This document shows, in pieces, positions 27,848 to 36,858 of a stretch of 64,000 nucleotides of DNA (position 1 is its first letter; each line of letters opens with the position of its first letter). The stretch is from Nocardia sp. BMG51109 (GTDB taxonomy: Bacteria > Actinomycetota > Actinomycetes > Mycobacteriales > Mycobacteriaceae). The DNA is taken from NCBI RefSeq assembly GCF_000526215.1, contig NZ_JAFQ01000004.1, positions 6,138,001 to 6,202,000 on the forward strand, given 5' to 3'. Made by a program: the position numbers and the translations under genes. A model generated the notes under the pieces. It did no database searches, was not told the origin of the DNA, and saw nothing but the letters and a program-made list of their open reading frames with translations.

Positions 27848-29190
27848 AGCCGTTCTCCCGCCGACTGTTCCGCGGCGGGCGGCGCGAGCCGGGCCGCGGC
27901 GCGCTCGCGCAGGACCAGCCATCGCATCCGGATCACGTACCAGAGCGCGACCGTGACCTCGGCGAGCACGGTGCCGTACACGAGCGTCCACACCGACCGG
28001 GTGTGCACGGCGATCGCCAGCGCACCGGCGGCGATGCAGGTACCGGCGACGGCGCCGATCAGCACCCCGGCGGTGTCCTCCCGCACGGGCAGCACGGCGG
28101 TGGTGACGAACGAGGTGATCGTGGTGGCGGGCAGGATCAGCACCTCGATCCGCAGCAGGGGCACCGCGGCGGCGAAGGCGCTGCCGAACATGACATGGAT
28201 CAGCACCGGCGCGAGCGCCCAGACGCAGAGCACCGCCAGCACGGCCGCCGTCAGGCAGGCCACCAGCGATCGGACCGCGTTGTGCCAGAACACCTTCTCG
28301 CCGCTGCGCCGTGCCATCCGCGGCAGCAGGGCGAAACCGATCGGATCCAGCAGCGACTGGATGGCGCGGACCAGCCGGTCACCGGCGGAGTACAGGCCGA
28401 GCGAGACCGCATCGAGCACCGCCGCGTACACCGCCGCCGAGCCCTGACCGTAGCTCGTCACCAGCGCCCGCGAGGTCAGCACCGGCGCGCCCATCCGCAG
28501 GATCTGCCGGACGTGCCGGGGCCGCGCCGGAACTCCGAAGGTGCGCAACGAATCCCCCCAGGTCAGCGCGATCGTGAGGAGCGAGGACACCAGCAGGCAC
28601 AGCATGGCGACGGAGGCGTTGGGCAGGCGGGGGAGCAGCACGATCAGCAGCACCAGATAGGCCACCCGGCCGGCGCCCTGATACAGCGTCGACGAGCCGA
28701 ACCGCCCCTGCCCGATCAGCAGCCAGTCCTCGGAGATCGACCAGAGACCGCCCGTGAACAGTCCGAGCAGGATCATGTGCAGCTGCGGCGGCACATCCGC
28801 GACCAGACCGGCCAGCAAGGCCAGCCCCAGCGCGCCGAGCGTGCCGGTGCGGATGGCGAGGTAGGCGCCCCGCAGCTGGTTGATGTACATCGCCTCGGCG
28901 GGTATGTCGTGCACCTTGGCGGCCAGGAACGAGGTGATGCCGAGGTCGACGGCGAGCGAGCCGATGAAGTACGCCGACATGCCGATGGCGAGCAGGCCGA
29001 CGCCGTGCGGGCCGAGCAGCCGCGAGATGAGCGGCAGCGTGACCACCGTGATGACGTATTGCCCGTATTTGCCGAAACTGACCAGGCCGATATCGCGCAG
29101 GACGGCGGCCGGACCGTGTTTCACCGGTTTCCGGCGCGGACCCGAGCCGCCGGATCGTTCGGGCGCGGGGGAGATCTCGGGATCAGTCAC
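27844..29190 (-). CDS. Wzx-type polysaccharide flippase (MOP superfamily)
   Basis: This is a 448-aa membrane protein with about 12-14 helices. It starts after a basic cytoplasmic leader with LVSFGKYGQYVITVVTLPLISRLLGPHGVGLL, the N-terminal pattern of oligosaccharide flippases. ADLGITSFLA-like and PVLTSRALVTSYGQ segments follow. It would move the lipid-linked repeat unit across the membrane for the polymerase. The start overlaps the upstream glycosyltransferase stop by eight bases. Confidence 0.8.
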   Translation of the reverse strand: MTDPEISPAPERSGGSGPRRKPVKHGPAAVLRDIGLVSFGKYGQYVITVVTLPLISRLLGPHGVGLLAIGMSAYFIGSLAVDLGITSFLAAKVHDIPAEAMYINQLRGAYLAIRTGTLGALGLALLAGLVADVPPQLHMILLGLFTGGLWSISEDWLLIGQGRFGSSTLYQGAGRVAYLVLLIVLLPRLPNASVAMLCLLVSSLLTIALTWGDSLRTFGVPARPRHVRQILRMGAPVLTSRALVTSYGQGSAAVYAAVLDAVSLGLYSAGDRLVRAIQSLLDPIGFALLPRMARRSGEKVFWHNAVRSLVACLTAAVLAVLCVWALAPVLIHVMFGSAFAAAVPLLRIEVLILPATTITSFVTTAVLPVREDTAGVLIGAVAGTCIAAGALAIAVHTRSVWTLVYGTVLAEVTVALWYVIRMRWLVLRERAAARLAPPAAEQSAGERL

Positions 29191-30325
29191 GTCGCCTCGC
29201 TGGTCGTCGCACGGATTCCAGCAGTGCCGCGACGGTGCGGGCGGTGCCGGTGATGTCGAACTGCTGCGCGCGGATTCGGGCGGCGTCGCCGAGGGCGCGG
29301 CGCAGTTGCGGGTCGTCGATGAGCCGGTCCAGCGCGGCGGTCAGTTCGCGCTGGTCGCCGGCGGTGACGAGCAGCCCGTTCCGCCCGGGCTGGACGATTT
29401 CGGCGGGACCGCCGGGCCGGGTGGCGATCACGGCGCAGCCGGCCCGCATCCCCTCGACGACGACCTGGCCGAACGGCTCCGGCAGCACGGAACAGTGTAC
29501 GAGGATATCCGCCTGTGCCAGTAGGCTTTCCGGATCATCGACGTGTCCGGTGAAGGTGACCGGCAGCGCCAGCTCGGACGCGAGACGTTCGAGGTCGTCG
29601 CGGTAGGGCTCCTCGCCGAAGAACGCGCCGCCGATCAGCAGGATGCGGGCCGGGCGGACGCGGGTCCGCGCCACGGCGCGCAGGAATACGTCCTGGCCCT
29701 TCCACGGGGCGAGCCGGCCGACGACGGCGATCACGGTCTCCGTGGGCGGCCGGGGCATCTCGCGGACGGCGGGCGGCCGGGATTCGAGCCCCGGATAGGC
29801 AACGGCGGCCGGTTTCCGCCCGGTGCTCAGGGAATCCAGGGTGGCGCGGCTGTTGGCGAGGTAGCCGTCGGCGACGAGGCGGCCGAGCAGGCGGATGAGC
29901 GGGGCCAGGCGGCGGCCGAAGTAGTCCGGTGTGATCCGGTCGTGTACCTGCCAGATCAGCGGGATTCGGGCGCGCCGGGCGGCGACGGCACCCATCAGCA
30001 GTGCCTTCGTGCTCCCCGCGACCAGCACCGACGCCTCGAGGCGCCGCGCGGTGCCGCCCAGCGCCCAGCCCGCCCGCACGAGGGCGGCGGCGCCGGTGAG
30101 CAGGCGGCGCGTGGTCGCGGTGCGGATGGTCATGGCGCGGCTGTCGAAATCGGTGCGCAGCACGTGGGTCTCGATATCGCGGTCGCGCATCCGCTCGACC
30201 ATCGGGCCGTCGGCGGTGTAGACCACCGACGTGCCGAGATGGTCGCGCAGCGCCGAGACCAGCCGCATGGTGGCCAGTTCGGCGCCGGACGGTATCGCGG
30301 TGTGCGCGACGAAGACGGCCTTCAC
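29183..30325 (-). CDS. GT4-family glycosyltransferase
   Basis: This is a GT-B retaining transferase, 380 aa. The N-terminal domain starts VKAVFVAHTAIPSGAELATM. The donor domain carries VIAVVGRLAPWKGQDVFLRA and the signature PEPFGQVVVEGMRAGCAVIA. ILVHCSVLPEPFG is the common plan of exopolysaccharide transferases. The GTG start overlaps the upstream transferase stop by four bases. The acceptor and sugar are unknown. Confidence 0.85.
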   Translation of the reverse strand: MKAVFVAHTAIPSGAELATMRLVSALRDHLGTSVVYTADGPMVERMRDRDIETHVLRTDFDSRAMTIRTATTRRLLTGAAALVRAGWALGGTARRLEASVLVAGSTKALLMGAVAARRARIPLIWQVHDRITPDYFGRRLAPLIRLLGRLVADGYLANSRATLDSLSTGRKPAAVAYPGLESRPPAVREMPRPPTETVIAVVGRLAPWKGQDVFLRAVARTRVRPARILLIGGAFFGEEPYRDDLERLASELALPVTFTGHVDDPESLLAQADILVHCSVLPEPFGQVVVEGMRAGCAVIATRPGGPAEIVQPGRNGLLVTAGDQRELTAALDRLIDDPQLRRALGDAARIRAQQFDITGTARTVAALLESVRRPARRRD

Positions 30326-31383
30326 GCGGGCGCCAGCTCGCGGTACAGGGCGATATGCCTGCGGGCGGCCAGCTCCCAGGAGAACGATTCGGCGTGCGCG
30401 CGACACTGTTTCGCGGTGGGGGCCGCGCCGTCGAGCGCCGTCGCGAGGCGGTGTGCGAGCGCCTCCGGGTCGCCGGGCGGCACGACCAGCGAGGGATCCA
30501 GCCCTCGCACCGAATCGGGCAGCCCACCGCAGTCGGAGACGACCGGGGGCCGGCCCGCCGCCAGGGATTCCAGTGCGATCAACCCGAAGCCCTCCAGCGC
30601 GTGCGACGGCACCACCGTGCACCGCGCCCGCGTGTAGAGCCCGGCCAGGCGCTCGTCGGTGACGCCGCCGGTGAATTCGATGCCGGGGTGTGCGGCCGCG
30701 GCGGAGCGCAGATCGGCCGCGGCCGTGCCGGTTCCGACGATCAGCAGCCGGGCGGCCGGATGCCGGTCCAGGACCGCCGGCCAGCACTCGATGAGCGTGT
30801 CGATGCCCATGCGGCGCTCCAGCCGCCGCACGCACAGCACCATCGGATCGCCCTCGGGCGGTTCGGTCGCCGCGAACCGGTCGAGAGCCACGCCGGGCGC
30901 AATGACGGCGATCCGGTCGGCCGGCACCCGGTAGTCGGTCACCAGGACGTCCCGGAAATGATTCGACAGCACGACGAATCGGTCGGCCCGGGCATAACGC
31001 ACGCGTTCGAGCAGATATTTGGCGAGTACCGCGCGGCCGTTCTCCCCGGCCGCGCGGCTCTCCCGGGCCCAGGGGCCGTGGAAATGCACGACCAGCGGCC
31101 CCGCGGTGGCGGGACCGTAGAGGCAGAAATGCCTGTCGAGCACGGCGGCCGGATTCCGTTCCGGCCTGTCCAGAAATGCCCTGCGGGCGCGGCGAAGGGT
31201 GCCGCCCCCGGCGGGACCCCAGGATCGGGCGCCGTCGGGCGGAGTGCCGAAAGCCGTTGCGGTGACCGCTGTTTCCGCATGCCCGGCGAGGGCCGAATAC
31301 AGATCGGTGAAGTATCGGTTCAACCCGCCCGGTGCCGCCGAAAACCACTCGGAACCGGTCATATGTATCCGTAACGGACGCAC
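30322..31383 (-). CDS. GT4-family glycosyltransferase (first gene of the polysaccharide operon)
   Basis: The acceptor domain begins RIHMTGSEWFSAAPGGLNRY, with VVHFHGPWA following. The donor domain has MVLCVRRLERRMGIDTLIECW and VVPSHALEGFGLIALESLAAGRPPVV. The length from the GTG at 31383 is 353 aa. In-frame starts at 31437 (ATG) and 31458 (GTG) would add 18-25 residues, and none has a clear ribosome site. It heads the ten-gene leftward operon, so the promoter should lie between this start and the PadR gene end at 31539. Confidence 0.8.
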   Translation of the reverse strand: MRPLRIHMTGSEWFSAAPGGLNRYFTDLYSALAGHAETAVTATAFGTPPDGARSWGPAGGGTLRRARRAFLDRPERNPAAVLDRHFCLYGPATAGPLVVHFHGPWARESRAAGENGRAVLAKYLLERVRYARADRFVVLSNHFRDVLVTDYRVPADRIAVIAPGVALDRFAATEPPEGDPMVLCVRRLERRMGIDTLIECWPAVLDRHPAARLLIVGTGTAAADLRSAAAAHPGIEFTGGVTDERLAGLYTRARCTVVPSHALEGFGLIALESLAAGRPPVVSDCGGLPDSVRGLDPSLVVPPGDPEALAHRLATALDGAAPTAKQCRAHAESFSWELAARRHIALYRELAPA

Positions 31384-31538
31384 GGCGCGGCCCCAACGAT
31401 TCAGTGTCGTCGACGATCGCGGGCGCGATCGCAGCATCCCCGAAACGAAAGTTTGCACCGTTCCGGGCGTTTCGCCCGGTCGAGCGCACAGCTGTCGTCG
31501 CGAGTGACGTCGGCCGCGGGGGCTCGGGCGTTACAGCA

Positions 31539-32084
31539 TCACTCGTCGGCGTTCAGCGTGTCGATATCGGCGAGGACCTTGTCGTGCCACTCGATCTCGG
31601 CCCGAATGCGCATCCGGGCGTGCTCGACGACGAGATCGTCGGCGGTGCGCCGATCCGGTCGGCGGCGATCCGGCTGATGGTCGATCCGCGCGGCGTGCGC
31701 CCGCAGCGCGGCGATCCGGTCGGTGAGATAGCCGCGCAGCAGCTCGGGATCCAGGTCGGTGCTGACCGCGAGCGCGAGATCGACCGGGTCCGGGCGGATC
31801 GCGACCTCGGACAGTGCCTCGTCACGCAGCGCCCGCAGTTCGCGCAGGCCCTCGTCGGTGATCTCGTAGACCGTCCGGGCCGGCTGTGCGCCCGGCTGTT
31901 CGGTGCGCAGCGGCCGGATCAGGCCCTCGCCACTCATCCGGTGCAGCGCGCCGTACAGCGAACCCGGCTTCACCCTCGACCACAGGTCGGCGCGGTCCAG
32001 GCGGGCATCGCGGCGCAGCTGATGGCCGTGCGTGGGCCCGCGCCGGGCGAGCGCGGCGAGGACGAACAGGCGGGTTTCGTTCAC
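31539..32084 (-). CDS. PadR-family transcriptional regulator
   Basis: The N-terminal winged helix is recognisable from LFVLAALARRGPTHGHQLRR and SRVKPGSLYGALHRMSGEGLI. The wing contains ARTVYEITDEGLRELRAL. The C-terminal part (about 90 residues) is helical, with an EWHDKVLADID end of Vir-type dimerisation helices. The length is 181 aa. The GTG start is the only sensible one before the domain. It is divergent from a peptide deformylase gene across an inverted repeat, so it likely represses both. It also sits immediately upstream of the polysaccharide operon in the same orientation and might influence it. Confidence 0.85.
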   Translation of the reverse strand: MNETRLFVLAALARRGPTHGHQLRRDARLDRADLWSRVKPGSLYGALHRMSGEGLIRPLRTEQPGAQPARTVYEITDEGLRELRALRDEALSEVAIRPDPVDLALAVSTDLDPELLRGYLTDRIAALRAHAARIDHQPDRRRPDRRTADDLVVEHARMRIRAEIEWHDKVLADIDTLNADE

Positions 32085-32101
32085 CCATCCAGTCTGACAT
32101 G

Positions 32102-32121
32102 AGTACTCGTATTTGAGTACT
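32102..32121. promoter_or_regulatory. Inverted repeat between PadR and peptide deformylase genes
   Basis: AGTACTC, six bases (GTATTT), GAGTACT form a perfect dyad 10 bp before the deformylase start and 18 bp before the padR start. The position, overlapping both translation-initiation regions, suits a PadR operator controlling both genes. Confidence 0.65.
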
Positions 32122-32130
32122 CTGGGCGGT

Positions 32131-32700
32131 ATGGCTGTGCGACCGATCCTCATCGCCGGAGACCCCCTGCTGACCACCCCGGCCGTTCCCGTCACGGAGT
32201 TCGGCGCCGAGCTGGCGGCCCTGGTGGAGACGCTGTTCGAGACCAACACCGCGGCCAATGGTGCGGGCCTGGCGGCCAACCAGATCGGCGATCCCCGTGC
32301 CGTTTTCGTCTACGACCTGATCGACGCGGGCGTCCGGCACCGGGGCTACGTCGTGAATCCCGTCCTGGTGACGTCGGAACTGCCGGAGACGATGCCGGAT
32401 CCCGACCTGGACGGTGAGGGCTGCCTGTCGGTGCCGGGCGAATGGTTCCCGACCGGCCGCGCGGACCGGGCCGAGGTGACCGGAGTCGACGCCGAGGGCC
32501 GGCCGGTTGCGGTGGCGGGCAACGGCTATCTCGCGCGCTGCCTGCAGCACGAGACCGACCACCTGGCCGGGAGGTTGTACCTGTCCCGTCTGATCGGCCG
32601 AAACTCCCGCGCGGCGCGCAAGATGATCAAGCAGCGGGACTGGACGCGGCCCGGCAGGTCGTGGTGCCCGGGCACCGGCACCGATCCGTTTCACGGCTGA
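32131..32700 (+). CDS. def: Peptide deformylase
   Basis: This enzyme removes the formyl group from nascent proteins. The three family motifs are intact: [18 protein letters not shown] and HETDHLAG (metal ligands Cys and two His). The length is 189 aa. A C-terminal tail [14 protein letters not shown] extends past the catalytic core. ATG 32131 gives the normal N-terminus; an upstream GTG at 32113 would lie inside the operator. It is not next to fmt, so it may be an extra copy. Placement beside a PadR gene hints at inducible expression, for instance under deformylase inhibition. That part is inference. Confidence 0.9.
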   Translation: MAVRPILIAGDPLLTTPAVPVTEFGAELAALVETLFETNTAANGAGLAANQIGDPRAVFVYDLIDAGVRHRGYVVNPVLVTSELPETMPDPDLDGEGCLSVPGEWFPTGRADRAEVTGVDAEGRPVAVAGNGYLARCLQHETDHLAGRLYLSRLIGRNSRAARKMIKQRDWTRPGRSWCPGTGTDPFHG

Positions 32701-32721
32701 CCGTCGCCGATTCCGGTGCGC

Positions 32722-32759
32722 ACGCCGTAGCGAAATGCCTACGCCGTAGCGAAATGCCC
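32722..32759. repeat. 19-bp tandem repeat, two copies plus a partial copy
   Basis: ACGCCGTAGCGAAATGCC(T/C) occurs twice in direct succession in the gap between the deformylase and pyruvyltransferase genes. A third partial copy, ACGCCGTGCGATAG, follows. Confidence 0.8.
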
Positions 32760-32850
32760 ACGCCGTGCGATAGATTCGCCAGCGGCAGTGCTGCCTGCTT
32801 CTCCGAACCCATGTTCCGGGGCGTGCCCGGCTTGCGGAAGGACTACGACA

Positions 32851-34209
32851 GTGGGGAAGTTCGGCGCGGGGGCGGATGCCGGTGACGTCCGGGTGCTCAT
32901 CGAGAACGGTGAATACTGGCTGCGTAATCGCGGCGACATCGCCATGATGGCCGTCACCGTGCGGCGGCTGCGGGCGCAGTGGCCGTCCGCGCGGATCGGC
33001 ATGCTCACCGAGCAGCCCCGGGTCCTGCGCGCACTGCTGCCCGACGCCGAGCCGATCGACGTGGCGGCGGGTGGGCGGTGGGAGCAGGATCCGCGCGGGC
33101 AGTGGGAGCACGCGCCGCGCGGGCGGTGGGAGCATGCGCCGCGCCCGCATCGACTGGGCGACGAGGCCGCGCTGCGCTGGCGCGCCGCCACCGACGGGCC
33201 GAAGTCCCGGGTGCGCGCATTCCGGAAGGCGTTGCGCGGCAACGCCGAACCGTCCGATCCGCCCGCACCGCCGCTGCCGGAGGCCGTGTCGCGGGCCGAC
33301 CTGGTGCTGGCCCAGGGCGGCGGCTATCTGACCGACGTCGACCGCTACCAGGCGGGCCGCGCCCTCGATCTGCTGGAACACGCGCAGTCGCTGGGCATTC
33401 CGACCGCCATGATCGGTCAGGGCCTCGGCCCCCTCGACGATCCGCGACTGCTGGAACGCGCCGCGCGGGTCCTGCCCGGCGTCGGTCTCATCGCGCTGCG
33501 CGAGGGCAGATGCGGGCCGAAGCTGCTGGCCGATCTCGGCGTGGCCCCGGAGCGGATCGTGGTGACCGGCGACGACGCGGTCGAACTGGCCTACGGCCTG
33601 CGGCGCGCCGAGATCGGCGGTGACCTGGGGGTGTGCCTGCGCATCACCTACTACGCCCGGGTCGGTGCCGCCGCCCAGGACATCCTCGGTGAGGTGATCC
33701 GTTCCCGGGCAGCCGAGTTCGATGCCGCGCTGCGACCGCTGATCATCTCCGAATACGAGGCCGAGGACCGCGACTGCACGCGGCGGTTGCTGGCGGGTGC
33801 CGTGCGCACGCGCCGCCCGGTCGGCCGGGCCGGTACGGCGGAGGACGTGGCGCGTCAGGTGTCGCGCTGCCGGGTCGTCGTCACCAGCGCCTACCATCTG
33901 GCCGTTTTCGCACTGTCGCAGGGGATTCCGGCCGTCGGCATCACGGCCTCCCGCTACTACGACGACAAGTTCCACGGGCTGGCCGCCATGTTCGGAAACG
34001 GGCTGCGGGTGGTCGACGTCCGCGATCCGCACCTCGGGCCGACGCTGAGCACCGCCGTGCGGGAGCTGTGGGAGTCCGCGCCCGAACTGCGTGATCCGTT
34101 GCAGCACCGCGCCGTCGAGCAGATCGACGCCTCCCGCGCCGGAATGCGGCGGGCGTTCGGGCTGGTCGATGGTGAGCGCAAGCCGATTCCGGCGCGGGAG
34201 GAACGATGA
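32851..34209 (+). CDS. Polysaccharide pyruvyltransferase family protein
   Basis: The protein, 452 aa, has the GT-B-like fold of the CsaB/WcaK pyruvyltransferases: an N-terminal motif ENGEYWLRNRGDIAMMAVTV, then LVLAQGGGYLTD, GQGLGPLDDP and a C-terminal VVTSAYHLAVFALSQGIPAVG with a conserved His. These enzymes add a pyruvate ketal to sugars of cell-wall polymers or capsules. The GTG start is supported by GGAAGGA eight bases upstream. An in-frame triple repeat of eight residues (about GRWEHAPR) is inserted at about residues 75-98, in the region where family members usually have a shorter loop. The gene ends overlapping a GT2 gene by four bases. Confidence 0.8.
   Translation: MGKFGAGADAGDVRVLIENGEYWLRNRGDIAMMAVTVRRLRAQWPSARIGMLTEQPRVLRALLPDAEPIDVAAGGRWEQDPRGQWEHAPRGRWEHAPRPHRLGDEAALRWRAATDGPKSRVRAFRKALRGNAEPSDPPAPPLPEAVSRADLVLAQGGGYLTDVDRYQAGRALDLLEHAQSLGIPTAMIGQGLGPLDDPRLLERAARVLPGVGLIALREGRCGPKLLADLGVAPERIVVTGDDAVELAYGLRRAEIGGDLGVCLRITYYARVGAAAQDILGEVIRSRAAEFDAALRPLIISEYEAEDRDCTRRLLAGAVRTRRPVGRAGTAEDVARQVSRCRVVVTSAYHLAVFALSQGIPAVGITASRYYDDKFHGLAAMFGNGLRVVDVRDPHLGPTLSTAVRELWESAPELRDPLQHRAVEQIDASRAGMRRAFGLVDGERKPIPAREER
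33073..33144 (+). repeat. 24-bp tandem repeat, three copies, inside the pyruvyltransferase gene
   Basis: Three 24-bp units of about GGGCGGTGGGAGCANGCG encode G-(R/Q)-W-E-(Q/H)-(D/A)-P-R three times. The second and third copies are almost identical; the first is slightly diverged. The unit is a multiple of three and keeps the frame. Confidence 0.9.
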
Positions 34210-35042
34210 GCACCCTGTCGGTCTGTGTGCCGGCCTACAACGCCGCGCGCACGCTCGCCACCACCCTGCGCTCGATTCTCGACCAGGACGCCGATTTCGA
34301 GCTGTCGGTGCTCGACAACGCCAGCACCGACGACACCGCCGCGATCGCACGCTCCGTCGACGACCCCCGGATCCGGTTGCACCGCAACGACACCGTGCTG
34401 CCGATCGGCGACAACTGGAACAAGGCGGTCTCGGTCTCGTCCGGTGACCTGGTGAAGGTGGTGTGCGCCGACGACATCCTGCTGCCGGGCGCGCTGAAGT
34501 CGCAGCTGGAGCTGATGGGCGCCGGCGGGATCGCCCTCTGCTCGGCGAAGTTCGAGGTGATCGACGAGGCGGGCGCGGTCGAGGAGACCGATCTGGGCCT
34601 GCCCGGCCTGCGCGGCCGGCAGTCGATGACGACGCTGATGCGCACGATCGTGCGCCGCGGCCCGGCCGACTTCGGCCCCACCGCGGCGGCGATGTTCCGG
34701 CGCGCCGATTTCGAACGGGCCGGCGGATTCCGCGGCGATCTGGTGTTCCCGATGGATGTCGACCTGTTCGCCCGGGTCTGCGAGTTCGGGGCGTTCTACG
34801 GCATGCCGGAAGTCCTTGCGGCCTGGCGCAATTCGTCGTTCAACCTGTGCAGCCGCACGTCCACGGTGTCCAAGCTCGCCGAACTGGTGCGGTTCCAGCA
34901 TCGGCTCGGCCGGGAGTATCCGGACGCGATCCACGGTGCCGATGTGCTGGCCGGTGATCTGCGGGTGGCCGGGCAGGCGCTGGAGCGGGTGCGGGTCCGG
35001 GCGGTGGCGACCGTGCGCCGCCGCCCCGACCTGCTGCGCTGA
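34206..35042 (+). CDS. GT2-family glycosyltransferase
   Basis: This is a GT-A inverting transferase of 278 aa. The nucleotide-binding start is LSVCVPAYNAARTLATTLRS, ELSVLDNASTDDT follows, and the metal-binding D-x-D is in VVCADDILLPGAL. A further acceptor-side motif is DFGPTAAAMFRRADFERAGGF. It is translationally coupled (ATGA) to the pyruvyltransferase gene, so both probably modify the same polymer. The sugar transferred is unknown. Confidence 0.85.
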   Translation: MSTLSVCVPAYNAARTLATTLRSILDQDADFELSVLDNASTDDTAAIARSVDDPRIRLHRNDTVLPIGDNWNKAVSVSSGDLVKVVCADDILLPGALKSQLELMGAGGIALCSAKFEVIDEAGAVEETDLGLPGLRGRQSMTTLMRTIVRRGPADFGPTAAAMFRRADFERAGGFRGDLVFPMDVDLFARVCEFGAFYGMPEVLAAWRNSSFNLCSRTSTVSKLAELVRFQHRLGREYPDAIHGADVLAGDLRVAGQALERVRVRAVATVRRRPDLLR

Positions 35043-35058
35043 ATCGGATCGCGCCGAG

Positions 35059-35688
35059 TCAGATCGTCCAGAGCGGGCCGTAGGTGACCACCGTATCGCC
35101 GTCGGCGCCGACCAGCCGCACGAACGGGCGGATCGTGGTCTGCCCGAGGACCCCGGTCACGGTGCCGTGGAACCCCGACATCCGCAGGTAGCCGTCGCTG
35201 CCGGAGACGTCCCCGCCGGCACAGTCGATGCTCTCGATGCCCGGCCCGAATCCCGCCTCGATCTCCACTCCGATCTGCGGAATGAGGTCGAACACTTGCA
35301 GTTTCGGCTCCGTGCCGAGTTCCGCGCCGAGCCCCGGGGTCTGGTATCGGAACGTGATCTTGCCGTTGAGCGTGGCGGGATAGCCGACCATGTAGCCGAT
35401 CGTGACGTGCCCGCGCCAGTCCTCGGCGCCGGGCCCGGAGATCCGGAAGCCGGCCCGCCCCTGGTGGAACCATTCCCGGGTGAGCGGATTGCCGTCCAGC
35501 GGCGGGACGAAGTCGATCCGGGTATCGGACTGCACGGCCTCCACGGTGCGGTTGCCGCGGTCGACGATGCTGCTCGCGCTGTCGACACCGGCGGTCGCGG
35601 GACCGAGCGCGACGGCCACGCCGACGGCGAGCGCGGCGGCGACGACGCTACCGCGACCGGCGGCGCGGCGGATGGCGTTCGTATTCAT
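35059..35688 (-). CDS. MspA-family outer-membrane porin
   Basis: A Sec signal peptide (residues about 1-33, hydrophobic GSVVAAALAVGVAVAL) precedes the MspA-type beta domain. Recognisable segments are DGNPLTREWFHQGRAGFRISG, HVTIGYMVGYPATLNG and the C-terminal QTTIRPFVRLVGADGDTVVTYG. Such octameric porins cross the mycolate outer membrane. The length of 209 aa matches the family. The ATG has GGGAGGCAGGGG upstream. Only 39 bp separate it from the preceding methyltransferase gene, so it may be the distal gene of the sugar operon. Confidence 0.9.
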   Translation of the reverse strand: MNTNAIRRAAGRGSVVAAALAVGVAVALGPATAGVDSASSIVDRGNRTVEAVQSDTRIDFVPPLDGNPLTREWFHQGRAGFRISGPGAEDWRGHVTIGYMVGYPATLNGKITFRYQTPGLGAELGTEPKLQVFDLIPQIGVEIEAGFGPGIESIDCAGGDVSGSDGYLRMSGFHGTVTGVLGQTTIRPFVRLVGADGDTVVTYGPLWTI

Positions 35689-35727
35689 ATTCCCCTGCCT
35701 CCCTCATCGGGAACTGCCCCGTAACCG

Positions 35728-36858
35728 TTACGGGCGCAAGTGTTTTCCCGCTCGGCTCGGCACCTGGCCGCTGCCCGGCGTCACGGGGATCCGCGGGATC
35801 CACGCGTCGTCCAGCGCGGGCAGCTGCCGGCGCACCTCCGGCAGCAGGTCCGGGACGGTGAGCAGGACGCGGTCCGGCCGGGCGGCGAGCAGTTCGTCCG
35901 GTGTGATGATCGGAATGTCGGTGCCGGGCATGCGGCGGCCCTGTTTGGCGGGCGCCGCGTCGGCGACGCCCGCCAGCAGCGCCCGCGTGAGCCCGGCGCG
36001 CGCGAACAGCGCGACGGCGCGCGACGCGGCACCGTACGCGTAGATCCGGTTCCCCTGCGCCGCTTCCTGTTCCAGCCACGCCACCAGATCGTGCGCCTGC
36101 CGGTCGGCGGCCTCCTGCAGCGGCCCGAGCGCGGCCGGATCGGTGAGCCGGCTCTCGATGGTGAGGATGCGCCGCACCGAGGCATCGGGTTCGACCCGGC
36201 GGGGCACGGCCGCGATCATGACCGAACCGCCGTAGAGATCGAACTCCCAGGCGGTCGCGGGCCACAGCCCGGTGCCGCCGAGCAGCCGCCGCAGCGCGGT
36301 CAGCGAGTAGTAGGCGAAATGCCCGTGCCGCAGGGCATTCCACTGGCGTTGCGCCACGATCGTGGCCAGCGAATGGAACTGCAGCAGCAGTACGCCGTCG
36401 CGGCGGGTGGCGGCCGCCCGGTCGGCGACGGCGGCGCGCTGGTCGGGTTCGTGCATCAGGCCGAAGGTGTCCAGCACCACATGAGCGGGCCGGGAATGGA
36501 TTTCGGTGAAACCGCGCGCCGCGAGCAGCGGCAGCCAGGTGCCGCCGTGCGGGCTGCCGAATTCGCGGGCCGTGCGGCCGCGCAACCACCCGGCGCCGCC
36601 GACCAGGTCGACGGCGGCGGCGGCCTGATCGCGCAGCGCCTGCGGCTCGATGCCGCTCGGCTCGGCGACCCGGGTGTCGTCCTCGGCGAGCTGGGCGAGC
36701 CCGCAGCGCCGGCACAGGTCCATCGCCAGTGCGTGCCGGGGATCGGCCGATACCGGCACGGAGATCGACGGAAAGTGGTCGGCCGCCGGCGTTTTCCCGA
36801 GATCCAGCACCCGGGTGAGTTCGGCGCCGCGGCACGAGCGGCAGCTGCGCCCGGTCAT
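35728..36858 (-). CDS. C-methyltransferase-type protein (NDP-hexose C-methyltransferase family)
   Basis: The N-terminal zinc-binding domain has four cysteines in CRSCRG and CRRCG. The central methyltransferase domain and C-terminal domain (AYGAASRAVALFARAGL) follow the layout of TylCIII-like sugar C-methyltransferases. The normal glycine-rich AdoMet motif is replaced by REFGSPHGGTW, so it may be divergent or partly inactive. The length is 376 aa. It overlaps the epimerase gene stop by four bases. It is a second member of the same family as the operon's first gene. Confidence 0.7.
   Translation of the reverse strand: MTGRSCRSCRGAELTRVLDLGKTPAADHFPSISVPVSADPRHALAMDLCRRCGLAQLAEDDTRVAEPSGIEPQALRDQAAAAVDLVGGAGWLRGRTAREFGSPHGGTWLPLLAARGFTEIHSRPAHVVLDTFGLMHEPDQRAAVADRAAATRRDGVLLLQFHSLATIVAQRQWNALRHGHFAYYSLTALRRLLGGTGLWPATAWEFDLYGGSVMIAAVPRRVEPDASVRRILTIESRLTDPAALGPLQEAADRQAHDLVAWLEQEAAQGNRIYAYGAASRAVALFARAGLTRALLAGVADAAPAKQGRRMPGTDIPIITPDELLAARPDRVLLTVPDLLPEVRRQLPALDDAWIPRIPVTPGSGQVPSRAGKHLRP

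Noticed and set aside
31822..34350. 842-codon reverse frame across deformylase and pyruvyltransferase
   Set aside because: The opposite strand carries clear families with proper starts; the reverse product is low-complexity shadow.
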